Shown: positions 47,942 to 60,148, counted from the first letter of the stretch. The stretch is DNA of 64,000 nt from Dolosigranulum savutiense (GCF_039830095.1 NZ_CP142435.1:248001-312000), one strand, 5' to 3'. The notes: generated by a model not told the origin, from the sequence alone. Made by a program: numbers and translations.

Positions 47942-48496
47942 TTAGAATTGATACTCATTAATGACACGCTTAATTGAGCGTGTGTTTAATATAAGATACA
48001 AAACAGCTGAGTTTAGTGGGAAGCTAATCGCATTCTTAACTAGACGAGGGATAATAAGCGCGCGCCATGCTTCTCCGTACATAATCTTCAACCAAATCGT
48101 ATTCAAACCAATATTGATAAAGACAGTCACAATCAACGTTGCCAAGATCACTCGCTTCCATGTTGGCTCCTTACGCCATAATAAACACGCATAAATAAAT
48201 CCGGCCAATATTGCACTTAACAAGAACCCAGGGAAAAAGGGAAAACCAGGATTGATAATAAAGATATCGATCAAATCATATGTTGTCGCAAATACCATCA
48301 TATAAATGGGTCCTAAAATTGATGCAGCAATGCCAGTTCCAATAAAGCCAAAACCCATTTGAATAATATTGCCAATCTTCACTGCTGGAATAAAGGACAT
48401 CGCAATTCGCATTGCCATTAGCATGGCCATTATTGATAAATGCTTCGCCGAGAACCGATCCAATTGTCCAAATTTATTTGCTCGATTATTTAACAC
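47942..48496 (-). CDS. folT: ECF transporter S component, folate type (FolT)
   Basis: A 184-residue membrane protein with about six segments and the FolT-type N-terminus (SIMAMLMAMRIAMSFIPAVK) and PGFPFFPGFLLSAIL motif. It would bind folates and couple to a shared ECF module encoded elsewhere. GTG start at 48496 with GGAGGAAGTG upstream. TATAAT lies at 48572-48577. I looked for a THF riboswitch in the leader and did not find one. The gene ends at the 36-base palindrome. Confidence 0.8.
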   Translation of the reverse strand: MLNNRANKFGQLDRFSAKHLSIMAMLMAMRIAMSFIPAVKIGNIIQMGFGFIGTGIAASILGPIYMMVFATTYDLIDIFIINPGFPFFPGFLLSAILAGFIYACLLWRKEPTWKRVILATLIVTVFINIGLNTIWLKIMYGEAWRALIIPRLVKNAISFPLNSAVLYLILNTRSIKRVINEYQF

Positions 48497-48620
48497 TGTC
48501 TCACTTCCTCCAATATTTTTTAATTATTACTAACCGTAAACTTCCTACCAGACCACAATTTTTCACCCATCATTATACTATAAACACCCCTTTTATAAAA
48601 GGACTGCTGCAATTAACAGT

Positions 48621-48650
48621 AAAAAAGCGTTGGGTTTCCAACGCTTTTTT
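48621..48650 (-). terminator. Rho-independent terminator of the PTS gene
   Basis: AAAAAAGCGTTGG pairs perfectly with CCAACGCTTTTTT around loop AAAC, 18 bases past the stop of the PTS gene. Confidence 0.92.
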
Positions 48651-48667
48651 ATAAACTTATAGTTATC

Positions 48668-50125
48668 TTAAATTAATTTTTCCATTTCTCTCGCAACGAA
48701 TTCAACATCTGTCCCTACAATAACATGAACGTTTGGTCCACCTTGTTTACGAACAGCAGGTACATTTGCTTGAAGAATACGATTTTCATCAACTTTGTCC
48801 GTATCTTTCAATTCCATACGCAAACGAGATGTACAGTAATTTAATGTCGCAACGTTTTCAGCTCCACCGAGACCATCCAAGATAATCTTAGCCATTTTTG
48901 GATATTTGTCATCTGAACTGCTATCGCTACTTAATGCACTTCGAATATCGTTTGCATCTTCATCGATTGCCACTCCACGTCCTGGTGTTTTCAGATCAAA
49001 TGTCTTAATTGCAGCTACAAATACGAAGTAGTAAATTGCTGCAAAGGCTAATCCCTGAATAATTAACATGTATGGTTTGTTTGCTAATGGTAAGTTAAAA
49101 GACAAAGCATAGTCAATTGCACCCGCACTAAATCCAAATCCAGCTGTCCAACCGAATGTTGCTGCGATAAAGAGTGAAATACCAGTTAGTAATGCGTGAA
49201 TTCCGTAAAGAATCGGTGCAATAAACATAAAGGCAAATTCAAGTGGTTCAGTTACCCCGGTTACAAATGTTGCAACACCGGCAGCTAACATTAATGATCC
49301 CACTTTTTTCTTCTGATCTTTATCCGCCATTGTGTAGATTGCTAGCGCTGCTGCTGGAAGTCCAAACATCATAATTGGGAAGAATCCACCTTGGTACATA
49401 CCAGTGACACCCAATTCACCTGTTCCACTCCAGAACTTGTTAATGTCATCAATTCCTGCTAAATCGAACCAGAAAACAGCATTTAAAGCATGGTGTAGAC
49501 CTGTTGGAATAAGTAAACGGTTAAAGAATGCGTACAACCCAGCTCCAACTGCTCCTAAGCCAACCATCCATTCACCGAACTGAGTTAGCCCTGTGTATAC
49601 CGGTGGCCAGACGAACATCATCACACCTACTAATAGTAGTGAAGCGAATGACATTAGAATTGGTGGCAAGCGACGTCCACTAAAGAATGCAAGTGCTTGT
49701 GGTAATTTTGTATCATTAAATTTATTGTAAATAACTGACGCAATAATACCAATAATAATACCTAAAAATTGTGTTTCAACTTTTCCGAATGCTGGGTTAA
49801 CAGCTTCAACGTCAATTGACTGCATTTGAGCAACTGCTTCAGGATTCAGCATAACAGTTGACACTAACCAACCAACTAAACCAGTTAAAGCTGCTGCCCC
49901 ACTTTTATCTTTCGATAGTCCAATTGATACCCCTAATGCAAATAAAATTCCCATATTATCGATAATTGAACTTCCGGCTTTTACCAAGAAGGCTGCTAAT
50001 GGACTGTTTCCACCCCAACCACTCGGGTCAATCGCATAACCGATACCTAATAGCAAAGCTGCTGCTGGCAATACGGCGATTGGAAGCATCAACGAACGTC
50101 CCAATCTTTGTAAATATTTCATCAT
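48668..50125 (-). CDS. nagE: PTS N-acetylglucosamine-type EIIBC permease (NagE)
   Basis: A 485-residue PTS transporter. The EIIC domain (about 1-375, about ten membrane segments) has the NagE-like SIIDNMGILFALGVSIGLSKD and LIPTGLHHALN motifs. The EIIB domain (about 405-485) carries the phosphorylated Cys in LNYCTSRLR. There is no EIIA domain, so a separate EIIA would phosphorylate it. Glucose-family members are close relatives, so N-acetylglucosamine is likely but not certain. ATG with AAAAGGAGG upstream; a Met three bases later is equivalent. A cre-like site sits near the promoter. Confidence 0.85.
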   Translation of the reverse strand: MMKYLQRLGRSLMLPIAVLPAAALLLGIGYAIDPSGWGGNSPLAAFLVKAGSSIIDNMGILFALGVSIGLSKDKSGAAALTGLVGWLVSTVMLNPEAVAQMQSIDVEAVNPAFGKVETQFLGIIIGIIASVIYNKFNDTKLPQALAFFSGRRLPPILMSFASLLLVGVMMFVWPPVYTGLTQFGEWMVGLGAVGAGLYAFFNRLLIPTGLHHALNAVFWFDLAGIDDINKFWSGTGELGVTGMYQGGFFPIMMFGLPAAALAIYTMADKDQKKKVGSLMLAAGVATFVTGVTEPLEFAFMFIAPILYGIHALLTGISLFIAATFGWTAGFGFSAGAIDYALSFNLPLANKPYMLIIQGLAFAAIYYFVFVAAIKTFDLKTPGRGVAIDEDANDIRSALSSDSSSDDKYPKMAKIILDGLGGAENVATLNYCTSRLRMELKDTDKVDENRILQANVPAVRKQGGPNVHVIVGTDVEFVAREMEKLI

Positions 50126-50238
50126 ATTCTGATATCCTCCTTTTAATATTATATCCAATTAACAACTCCAGTGGCTAACGCTCCTCTCCTATTCTGGCAA
50201 TCCAGAACCCACTTACATAAAATATTCATTATGTCCAT

Positions 50239-50252
50239 TGTAATCGTTTAAC
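50239..50252 (-). promoter_or_regulatory. cre-like site (CcpA), candidate
   Basis: TGTAATCGTTTAAC (plus strand) matches cre consensus TGWNANCGNTNWCA at 12 of 14 positions around the central CG. It lies where the nagE promoter should be, which fits catabolite control of a PTS gene. Confidence 0.5.
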
Positions 50253-50381
50253 GAAAAAATATCAAGTGTTTTGTGTGCTTTTTTCGATTTTCTTTTGAAT
50301 TTGTATATAAATGTATGAATTCCTATTACATCTGCCAACAAATAAACATTTTATCTTGATATAGTACTCACAATTTCTCAT

Positions 50382-50435
50382 AAAAAATCCCCCTTGAATG
50401 CTTAACTTGTTATAAGCTAAGAATCCAAGGGGGAG
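50382..50435 (-). terminator. Rho-independent terminator of eno
   Basis: CTCCCCCTTG pairs with CAAGGGGGA; the long loop contains a second helix, TTAGCTT/AAGTTAA. Then ATTTTTT. It starts 46 bases past the eno stop. Confidence 0.88.
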
Positions 50436-50480
50436 AGTTGCCGTTTTCTTTAAGAGTTAGGCAAATTTAGTTGTTTTTAA

Positions 50481-51896
<1,416 letters not shown>

Positions 51897-51909
51897 AGAT
51901 AAGCCTGTC

Positions 51910-53438
51910 TTAATGTTTAATTAGGGATTCTCCGGTCATCTCTTCAGGCTGATCGACCCCTAATAATTCAAGCATGGTTGGTGCTACATCGGCTAATTTC
52001 CCATCTTCACGTAGTTCCAATCCTTTTTTCGTTACAATAACTGGAACGGGAACGGTTGTGTGTGCCGTATGCGGTTGACCATCTGGCGTCATTTCTGTAT
52101 CCGCATTTCCATGATCAGCAAAGATAATCGCATAACCATCTTTTTCTAAGATCGCATCAACCACACGGCCTAAGTTCACATCGACCGCTTCACAAGCTTT
52201 AATAGTCGGTTCAAGTTTACCTGAGTGCCCGACCATATCTGGGTTAGCAAAGTTCAGAATAATCGCATCATGCTTATCTGCTTTAATATCCGTTACTAAC
52301 GAATCGGCCACTTCATATGCGCTCATTTCTGGTTTTAGGTCGTAAGTTTCAACTTTTGGTGATGGAATAAGTGTTCGACTTTCGCCTTCATATTCATCAT
52401 TGGTACCACCGTTCATGAAGAAAGTCACGTGTGGATATTTCTCAGTTTCAGCAATACGAAGTTGTGTTAAGTTATTCTTCGCTAACACTTCACCTAAAAC
52501 ATTTTTAATTTCCAATGGCTTAAACATAACATCAGCATTCATCTCAGCTGTGTACTGTGTCATCGTCGTCAATTTGACATTTTGTGGCTTCTGACGTAAA
52601 TCGAACTCCGCAAAGTCCGGTTCAGATAGTGCTCGTGACAACTGAATGGCACGGTCAGGTCGGAAGTTGAAGAATAAGACAGCATCATTATCGGCTAAGG
52701 TGGCTATTGGTTGGCCCTCTTCATCAATAACAATAGGCTCAATGAACTCATCCATAACTTCTTTATTGTAACTGTGCTGGATGCCAGCTACTGGATTTTC
52801 TACGTGATGACCTTCACCGAATCGAATAGCATTGTAAGCTTTCTGTACACGTTCCCAACGATTATCACGGTCCATCGCGTAGAAGCGCCCAGTAATAGTC
52901 GCTAATTTCCCAGCACCGATCTCAGCCAATGACGTATTCAATTCTTGGATAAAGTCAGCCGCTGAGTCTGGTGCCACATCACGCCCATCCGTGAAAGCAT
53001 GAATATAAATCTTCTCAATGCCTTGTTCATGCGCTTGTTTAACTAAGGCATTCAAGTGGCGTTGGTGTGAATGAACCCCACCATCTGAGACAAGTCCTAT
53101 TAAGTGTAGTGCTGAATCGTTGCGCTGCACATGCTCTAACGTATCTTGGAAAGCTTGGTTGGTTTCCAATTCGCCTTCTTCGATCGCTTTATCAATACGT
53201 GTAATACTCTGATAAACGACTCGGCCGGCTCCAATATTGGTATGACCAACTTCTGAATTCCCCATTTGACCTTCTGGCAGCCCCACTGCTAGACCACTTG
53301 CCTGCATTGTTGCGTGGGGAAATGTTTCCCAGTAACGGTCAAAGTTAGGTTTGTGCGCTTGAGCAACGGCATTGGCTTCGCGCTCTTCACGCCAACCAAA
53401 ACCGTCTAATATAATAATTGCTACAGGTCCTTTACTCA

Positions 53439-53439
<1 letters not shown>
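51910..53439 (-). CDS. gpmI: 2,3-bisphosphoglycerate-independent phosphoglycerate mutase
   Basis: A 509-residue Mn2+-dependent mutase interconverting 3- and 2-phosphoglycerate. The nucleophile Ser is in [10 protein letters not shown] (about 57-66); later metal motifs include [11 protein letters not shown]-like [17 protein letters not shown] and [10 protein letters not shown]. Its ATG overlaps the tpiA stop (TAATG), so it is coupled. Ordinary length. Confidence 0.97.
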
Positions 53440-54278
<839 letters not shown>

Positions 54279-54285
54279 CTATATT

Positions 54286-55470
54286 TTATTTGTCGCTAAT
54301 AGCAGCAAGTCCTGGTAGTTCGTCTCCTTCAAGGTAAGTTAAACTTGCGCCACCACCTGTTGAAATGTGACTAAAGTCCTCAGCAAAGCCAAGTGATTCA
54401 GCTGCTGTTGCCGAGTCTCCTCCACCAATAATCGTTATTGCATCTAATTCAGCTAAAATCTCACATAATTGGCTTGTTCCTTTAGCGAAGTTTTCCATTT
54501 CAAAGACACCCATTGGACCATTCCAGACAACCGTTTTAGCTCCATCAAGTTCTGCCTTGAAGCGCTCGATTGTTTTTGGACCAATATCCATTCCCATGTA
54601 CCCTTCAGGAATATCTTCATCGAACAACTTAGTTTCAGCATCATTTTTGAATTCAGTTGCTGCGACTGAATCGACTGGCAAGACTAATTTGTCCCCAGCA
54701 CGATCCATTAAGTCTTTCGCTAAGTCGATCTTATCTTCTTCTAGGAGTGAATTACCAATATCGTGTCCTTTTGCTTTCAAGAAGGTGTAAGTCATACCGC
54801 CACCGACTAATACTTTGTCCGCTTTTTCGAGTAAGTTCTCGATAACACCAATCTTGTCAGACACTTTTGCTCCACCTAGAATTGCTACGAATGGCTGTTC
54901 TGGTTCATCAACAGCTCCACCAATGAATTCAATTTCTTTTTCGATAAGGAAGCCGACAGCTGATTCAACATTTGAGGCAATACCTACATTCGAAGCATGC
55001 GCACGGTGAGCCGTTCCGAATGCATCGTTAACGAATACATCACCTAAGCTTGCCCAGTACTGACCTAATTCTTCATCATTTTTGCTTTCTTTTTTACCTG
55101 GAACATCTTCGAAGCGTGTATTCTCGAACATCAAGACTTGTCCCGGCTCTAATTCATCGATAGCTGCTTCTAAAGCCGGTCCTCTTGTTTCGTTAATGAA
55201 AGTAACCTCTTGATCTAAGAGCTCACCTAAGCGTTTGGCAACAGGTGCCATTGATAATTTGTTTTTATCCGCTTCTTCTTTCACACGTCCTAAGTGAGAG
55301 AAGACAATTAATTTCCCTCCCTCATCTAAGATGTGCTTAATAGTTGGTAGTGCTGCTTGAATACGGTTATCGTTTGTAATTTCACCATCTTTTAACGGAA
55401 CATTAAAGTCCGCTCGCATCAACACTTTTTTGTTCTTTAATTGTAAATCTTTTACTGTTTGTTTATTCAT
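54286..55470 (-). CDS. pgk: Phosphoglycerate kinase
   Basis: A 394-residue two-domain kinase making ATP from 1,3-bisphosphoglycerate. It has [11 protein letters not shown] near 19-29, [41 protein letters not shown] and the GGGDSATAA nucleotide loop. ATG at 55470 with AAAGGAATG upstream. It starts about 57 bases after the group II intron; the perfect hairpin at 55501-55526 lies between. I see no promoter in this stretch, so expression may rely on read-through. Confidence 0.97.
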   Translation of the reverse strand: MNKQTVKDLQLKNKKVLMRADFNVPLKDGEITNDNRIQAALPTIKHILDEGGKLIVFSHLGRVKEEADKNKLSMAPVAKRLGELLDQEVTFINETRGPALEAAIDELEPGQVLMFENTRFEDVPGKKESKNDEELGQYWASLGDVFVNDAFGTAHRAHASNVGIASNVESAVGFLIEKEIEFIGGAVDEPEQPFVAILGGAKVSDKIGVIENLLEKADKVLVGGGMTYTFLKAKGHDIGNSLLEEDKIDLAKDLMDRAGDKLVLPVDSVAATEFKNDAETKLFDEDIPEGYMGMDIGPKTIERFKAELDGAKTVVWNGPMGVFEMENFAKGTSQLCEILAELDAITIIGGGDSATAAESLGFAEDFSHISTGGGASLTYLEGDELPGLAAISDK

Positions 55471-55500
55471 TCTTTATCACATTCCTTTCATTGGTATGTA

Positions 55501-55526
55501 TGTTAGAAGGTGTTACCCTTCTAACA
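55501..55526 (-). other. Perfect hairpin upstream of pgk, at the intron 3' junction
   Basis: TGTTAGAAGG, loop GTAACA, CCTTCTAACA: a perfect 10-bp stem in the 3' exon, starting exactly at the inferred intron end. No T run follows, so it is not a terminator. Confidence 0.7.
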
Positions 55527-55570
55527 ATCGAGTAGGAGACTAGCCATTAATTGACTAGCCGACCTCTCAC

Positions 55571-55602
55571 ACCACCGTACGTACGGTTCCGTATACGGCG
55601 GT
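55571..55602 (-). ncRNA. Group II intron domain V
   Basis: ACCGCCGTATACGG, AA, CCGTACGTACGGTGGT: a 32-base helix with the CGC catalytic triad typical of IIC introns, followed by the domain VI stem containing GGCTAGTC. It overlaps the reverse-transcriptase stop codon by a few bases. Confidence 0.85.
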
Positions 55603-56898
55603 TCAATATCTTGCATAAGCAGACTCCGCTATGGCGGCTAATAATTTTAGTCCCCATTTGTGGAGTCTTTCTGTTGTAATTGCCTTATTAACTTCATATG
55701 TTTGAGATAGACGCCAATAGGCTTTCCGAGAGAAGGCAATTCGTTTTGCCTCATCTTCTGTTAATCCATATTTCTGAAGCATCTTAATCTTAGTTGAGCA
55801 TTTCTTCCAACGTTTCAATATAAGCTGTCTAAGTCGCCTTCGCAACCACTCTTCAGTCCTTCTTACGAAGCCTTTAACGAAACCTAACCCAAAGTAATTA
55901 ATCCAACCTTGTATCACTTGGTTGATCTCTTTCACAATCTCCGCAAATATTCCTGGTCGATTGCGTTTGGTTAATCTCTTAAGTCTCTTCTTAAATTTTG
56001 CTTTCGCTTCGTCCGTCGGTCGGAATCGACAATTGCCGAAGTTGCTGTGAATTAGACAGCTCAAGAACTTTAACTGAGTTGGACTTCCTGTCTTGCTCTT
56101 TTCTTGATTGACTTGAAGTTTCAAGTCTTTTTCGATAAATTGAGTTATACTCTTCAGGATTCGTTCGCATGCTCGTTTTGATGATTTAAAGATTATAAAA
56201 TCATCCGCATATCGCACAAATTTATGTCCGCGTCGTTCAAGCTCTTTATCTAACTCATTCAGATAAATATTACACAATAATGGTGATATCACGCCACCTT
56301 GTGGCGCACCCGTTTCACTATCCGTCAATTCTCCAGATAATTCAATGGTTCCACATCTCAGTGATTTACGTATGAATTTTAAAATGGCTTTATCTTGAAC
56401 AAATTGTTCTACGTGATACATCATCTTATCATGATTAAGTGTATCAAAGCATTGCTTCAAATCACAGTCTACCACGTATTTCAAGCCAGATTCGTAATAT
56501 TCCACACATTGTCTCCGAGCAGTTTCAGTCCCTTTGCCTGGTCTGAATCCATGACTACTATCAGAAAAGTGCTTATCTATGATAGGCTCAATTACTTGCT
56601 TAATAGCCATTTGGATCACTCTATCACGTGCTACTGGTATACCCAGCTTCCGTGTTTTCCCATTGCCTTTTGAAATTTCCACTCGTCTCACTGGTTGTGG
56701 TTGATACGTTCCATTGAGTAACTTCTTTCTGATATATGGATAATATTCTCTGATATGGTGCTCAACTTCTTGAACAGTCATACCATCAACACCAGGAGCT
56801 CCATCATTCTTTCGAACTTTTTCGGCTGCTAGTATTAAATTCTCTTTTGTTACAACTTGCTTCATCAACGATGAAGACTTATGATACATTTCTGTCAT
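55603..56898 (-). CDS. ltrA: Group II intron reverse transcriptase/maturase
   Basis: A 431-residue intron protein. It has RT motifs GAPGVDGM, SHGFRPGKGTETA, VVDCDLKQCFDTLNH, GAPQGGVISPLLCNIYLN and the catalytic YADD (230-233), then the maturase X domain (GWINYFGLG). No C-terminal DNA-binding/HNH endonuclease domain is present, as usual for class C introns, which insert using replication-fork primers. ATG follows AGGAAGAA. Complete, no frameshift, so the intron may still be mobile. Confidence 0.93.
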   Translation of the reverse strand: MTEMYHKSSSLMKQVVTKENLILAAEKVRKNDGAPGVDGMTVQEVEHHIREYYPYIRKKLLNGTYQPQPVRRVEISKGNGKTRKLGIPVARDRVIQMAIKQVIEPIIDKHFSDSSHGFRPGKGTETARRQCVEYYESGLKYVVDCDLKQCFDTLNHDKMMYHVEQFVQDKAILKFIRKSLRCGTIELSGELTDSETGAPQGGVISPLLCNIYLNELDKELERRGHKFVRYADDFIIFKSSKRACERILKSITQFIEKDLKLQVNQEKSKTGSPTQLKFLSCLIHSNFGNCRFRPTDEAKAKFKKRLKRLTKRNRPGIFAEIVKEINQVIQGWINYFGLGFVKGFVRRTEEWLRRRLRQLILKRWKKCSTKIKMLQKYGLTEDEAKRIAFSRKAYWRLSQTYEVNKAITTERLHKWGLKLLAAIAESAYARY

Positions 56899-57401
56899 TT
56901 CTTCCTAGGAGTATACTTAACACATCCATATCTTGTCGTTTTCAGTTCCACCTACTTAACTCATTGGATTGCCAGCTCTCGCTGTTTTCTGTTGTAATCG
57001 CAACTCCTAACCTCCAATCTTTACTCTGTATTGATATTGTTCTGTCCTTCATGCGCAATGCGCACTACTATGACGTCGGCTGACTTCTGTCTATTCGCTA
57101 TTGCTACAGTTTCCCGCTAGACAGACCTCCCCGGGTAAGAGCGACAACCTTCCACCCATGTCACTGCCTCATTTACCTGACGGTGCTTGTACAGTATTGG
57201 ACTTCACTTTGTATTGCAAGCTTATCCACACCTATCCGGCCTTCTTTATGAGATTTCTGTTCGTCAGTGCAGGTGTTTGCCTCTGGCTTCCTTCAGATTC
57301 CACCTCACGATGGACACCCTTGCCTTTGGCTAATAATTCCTACTGTAAAGGCTTATAGTGGACTTTCACCACTAAGTTGTCGCCCATGCCGGGCGCACAA
57401 T

Positions 57402-57432
57402 AAACGGGGAAGCGCGTCGACACTTCCCCGCT
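57402..57432 (-). terminator. Rho-independent terminator of gap
   Basis: CGGGGAAG pairs with CTTCCCCG (57405-57412 and 57423-57430), then TTTATT. The intron follows directly, so the tail is only six bases. Confidence 0.85.
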
Positions 57433-57468
57433 TACTATAACTAAGCATTAAATTGTGTGATTAAATTT

Positions 57469-58464
57469 TTATACAGTTGCAAGACGTTCTAGTGTACGAA
57501 CCATGTTTCCAGTAAATCCGTACTCATTGTCGTACCAAGCAACAACTTTAACAACTTGACCATTTTCTCCGTCGATAACTTTTGTTTGAGTTGCGTCGAA
57601 GACTGATCCAGCAGGGTTACCGATAATGTCTGAAGAAACAATTTCATCAGTGTTGTATTCGAATGAAGGACGTTGCGCAGCTTTCATTGCTTCGTTCACT
57701 TCTTCTTCTGTTACTGTTTTGTTTAATGTTGCGTATACTTCAGTCATTGAACCAGTAATTGTTGGTACACGAACAGCAGTACCGTCAATTCTACCTTTAA
57801 TTTCTGGAATAACTTCACCTACAGCGATTGCAGCACCTGTTGATGCAGGAATTGCGTTAGCTGCTCCAGCACGGTTTTTACGTCCACCTGGTGCGTCTTG
57901 TAATGCTTGAGTAGCAGTGTACGCGTGGATAGTTGACATGAGTGCACCGTTCAAGCCAAACTCATCATTAAGAACTTTTGCCATTGGAGCTAAACAGTTT
58001 GTTGTACATGATGCAGCTGATACGATCTTGTCATCAGCTTCGATAACGTCATCGTTAACACCAAAGACGACCATTTTAGTTACGTCATCTTTCGCTGGTG
58101 CAGAGATTAGAACTTTTTTCGCGCCAGCTTCTAGGTGAGCACTTGCTTTTTCGTTAGTGTTGAAGATACCTGTACATTCTAAGACAACATCAACATCTAA
58201 GTCGCCCCATGGCAAGTCAGCAGGGTTTTTCTCAGAGTAAGCTTTTACTTCTTTACCATCAACTAAAAGTGCGTCTGACTTCACTTCAACATCGTATGGG
58301 AAGCGACCTTGTGCTGTATCATACTTCAATAGGTAGCCTAAGTCATCGATATCAGTTAAGTCATTAATGGCAACAACTTCTAATTCGTTGCTTGACTCTA
58401 AGATACGACGAAGTGCTAAACGACCAATACGACCAAAACCGTTAATTGCTATTTTTTTTGACAT
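57469..58464 (-). CDS. gap: Glyceraldehyde-3-phosphate dehydrogenase
   Basis: A 331-residue NAD-dependent GAPDH. Rossmann start [16 protein letters not shown], catalytic Cys153 in [10 protein letters not shown], and the C-terminal [13 protein letters not shown] block. D35 in INDLTD suggests NAD preference. ATG with AAGGAGG upstream, 39 bases after cggR, so co-transcribed with it. Ends at a strong terminator. Confidence 0.97.
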   Translation of the reverse strand: MSKKIAINGFGRIGRLALRRILESSNELEVVAINDLTDIDDLGYLLKYDTAQGRFPYDVEVKSDALLVDGKEVKAYSEKNPADLPWGDLDVDVVLECTGIFNTNEKASAHLEAGAKKVLISAPAKDDVTKMVVFGVNDDVIEADDKIVSAASCTTNCLAPMAKVLNDEFGLNGALMSTIHAYTATQALQDAPGGRKNRAGAANAIPASTGAAIAVGEVIPEIKGRIDGTAVRVPTITGSMTEVYATLNKTVTEEEVNEAMKAAQRPSFEYNTDEIVSSDIIGNPAGSVFDATQTKVIDGENGQVVKVVAWYDNEYGFTGNMVRTLERLATV

Positions 58465-58503
58465 AAAATGATTTCCTCCTTAGAAAATCTGTTGTTTTTT
58501 ATT

Positions 58504-59532
58504 TTAAAGGGAATATTCCCCATTTAAAATCACTTGTGCTGCTGCTTGATCCGTCACGAGTTGTGTATGTGGCGGAGCAGTTTTCATATAGGCTTGAATG
58601 GCTTGAGCTTTATTAGCACCACCAGCGACTGCCAAGAGATTTGGAATCTCTGACAACTGTTCGGCTGATAGACCAATGCGTGCTACCTTGTGTACAACCT
58701 TGCCATTTTGGTCAAGAAACTCACCAAATGCCTCGGCAACAGCACCATGCTCTTCAAGCTTATCTAAATCTTGCTGCTTCAATCTGAAGCGGTTTGCCAT
58801 TTCCATGGCTCTACCAATACTAAATATAACAAGAATAGCTTCAGATAGAAAGCGTAACGTCTTCTTAATTTCTGGTTCTTCTAAAAGTAAGGAATGTGTT
58901 TCTGCGCTCACGTGCTCAGGAGCGTTCAATGTTCGACTCTTTGCTCCGGTCAACTCAGCCATACGCGCTGCGATCTGATTCGGCTGAATATCGGGGCTGT
59001 CACTCGCTCCTCCACGAGCAGGAACAAACAGCGCATGACGCGCATCGACTAGACGACTTTCGAATGCATTCGCGACCGAACGCATCGTTGTTCCGCCCAT
59101 GACACCGATCGTTTGAGATTGATTGTCTAACAACTTATCCACAATTTTAACAACTGAATCAGCTAGTTGTTCTTTCGCGTCTACCTTCTCATCATCTCGA
59201 CACACAATCGTACATGATTGGATACCGAGCATCTCTGCTAAGGCAGCTTCCTGACGTTGAATCGTTGTTTGTCGTTCTAATAACTGAGCGAGTGCCTGCA
59301 TCGTTGTTTGCCCACGAACGGACAACCGCATTCCAGTCGTATCTGCATGAATCAACTTCTCGCCACGCAGTATATCGACTTCTGAACGCAACGTACGTTC
59401 GGTCAAATCAAGCTTTTGTGCAAGAGCACGCCTGCCAATAGGACTGGATCGATGTATTTCTCCTAGGATTTCCAATCGTCGCATTAGGACGCCGATTGTC
59501 CCAGGAGCAACTCTCTCAATTAACGACAACAT
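58504..59532 (-). CDS. cggR: Central glycolytic gene regulator CggR
   Basis: A 342-residue DeoR/SorC-family repressor. Residues about 1-85 form a winged-helix DNA-binding part (LTERTLRSEVDILRGEKLI); the rest is a sugar-phosphate-binding domain (GVMGGTTMRSVANAFE, RGGASD, GGANKAQAI) sensing fructose-1,6-bisphosphate in Bacillus. The ATG at 59532 with GGAGGAGAG upstream is chosen; 61 further in-frame codons would read through the promoter. cggR-gap is a conserved operon. Confidence 0.93.
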   Translation of the reverse strand: MLSLIERVAPGTIGVLMRRLEILGEIHRSSPIGRRALAQKLDLTERTLRSEVDILRGEKLIHADTTGMRLSVRGQTTMQALAQLLERQTTIQRQEAALAEMLGIQSCTIVCRDDEKVDAKEQLADSVVKIVDKLLDNQSQTIGVMGGTTMRSVANAFESRLVDARHALFVPARGGASDSPDIQPNQIAARMAELTGAKSRTLNAPEHVSAETHSLLLEEPEIKKTLRFLSEAILVIFSIGRAMEMANRFRLKQQDLDKLEEHGAVAEAFGEFLDQNGKVVHKVARIGLSAEQLSEIPNLLAVAGGANKAQAIQAYMKTAPPHTQLVTDQAAAQVILNGEYSL

Positions 59533-59563
59533 GCAACCATCTCTCCTCCTCACTTCACAACCT

Positions 59564-59591
59564 ATTATATCATACCTAGGACAGATGTCAA
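59564..59591 (-). promoter_or_regulatory. Sigma-A promoter of cggR-gap, with possible CggR site
   Basis: -35 TTGACA (59586-59591), 16-base spacer, -10 TATAAT (59564-59569). GACATCTGTC overlaps the -35 as a small inverted repeat; it might be a CggR operator, though it differs from the Bacillus GGGAC-N6-TGTC form. Confidence 0.75.
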
Positions 59592-59659
59592 CCCACAACA
59601 TTCTTTCCGGGTCTTTTATTGACCAACGAATAAAGACACATCGTTTAAAGCAAGAACGT

Positions 59660-60148
59660 TTATAGTAACGGCTTAATTGCCGCCCGTACATCATCAAATC
59701 GAATGGTTTCGACAAATGTTTTTTTGCCGACTAAAATCGTTGGCACGAATTCAATCTCATCTGTACGATAATCAGCCCCTTCGATATCCCCATTAGGTTG
59801 CATCCCTAACTCCTCTTTCACATAACGACGCAATTCATCCAGGTTATATTCGCCCCAGATAGCCTGTTCTGTGTAAATTTTTTCAAATATCGGTCGATAA
59901 TCAATTGTCTCATCACTGGGAAGAAGATATTGTAACTGATTCCCCACTTCCAAGAAGAGTTTTTCCTTATGAATAGGTTTGATGATGTGGCGAAGTTTAC
60001 CAGATTTAATCAATGGCATCAAGTAATCCTTCAATTCATTCCAGGAATCTTTACAATCTGGGCACCGAAGATTAACATATTCAACCAATTGAATCGGTGC
60101 ATCCACAGAACCTATCTGCCAACTCGGTAACTGATTTGTGTGAGTCAT
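59660..60148 (-). CDS. DsbA-family thioredoxin-fold protein
   Basis: A 162-residue thioredoxin-fold protein with the redox motif CPDC (LRCPDCKDSW, about 33-36) and the cis-Pro strand VPTILVGKKTFVE near the C-terminus. No signal peptide, so cytosolic. Small relatives occur in lactic acid bacteria with no assigned substrate. The ATG at 60148 with AAAAGGAG upstream is chosen over a longer start. It lies 28 bases after a small membrane protein gene; the two probably form one transcript. Confidence 0.8.
   Translation of the reverse strand: MTHTNQLPSWQIGSVDAPIQLVEYVNLRCPDCKDSWNELKDYLMPLIKSGKLRHIIKPIHKEKLFLEVGNQLQYLLPSDETIDYRPIFEKIYTEQAIWGEYNLDELRRYVKEELGMQPNGDIEGADYRTDEIEFVPTILVGKKTFVETIRFDDVRAAIKPLL

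Larger units (their letters stand above)
50126..50480. other. Intergenic region between nagE and eno
   Basis: 355 bases. It holds the nagE leader, a possible CATAAT -10 (about 50229-50234) with a cre-like site overlapping its -35, an AT-rich middle without features, and the eno terminator. No open frame with a ribosome binding site. Confidence 0.6.
55527..57398 (-). mobile_element. Group II intron, IIC (bacterial class C) type
   Basis: The intron (about 1.87 kb) reads on the minus strand. The 5' end is GTGCGCCCGGCATGGGC at 57398 downwards, followed by GGTGAAAGTCC. It encodes a reverse transcriptase, then domain V (55571-55602) with the CGC triad, and ends CTACTCGAT at 55527. It sits 6-7 bases after the gap terminator stem, in the T-rich tail, which is the known IIC target. 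Boundaries come from motifs, so the 3' end could shift by a base or two. Confidence 0.85.

Noticed and set aside
48497-48620. THF riboswitch upstream of folT
   Set aside because: Leader is only about 75 bases from the -10 and lacks the conserved stems of the THF aptamer.
55603-56898. Retron or DGR reverse transcriptase instead of an intron protein
   Set aside because: A maturase X domain, flanking intron ends GTGCG and CTACTCGAT, and a domain V helix identify it as a group II intron.
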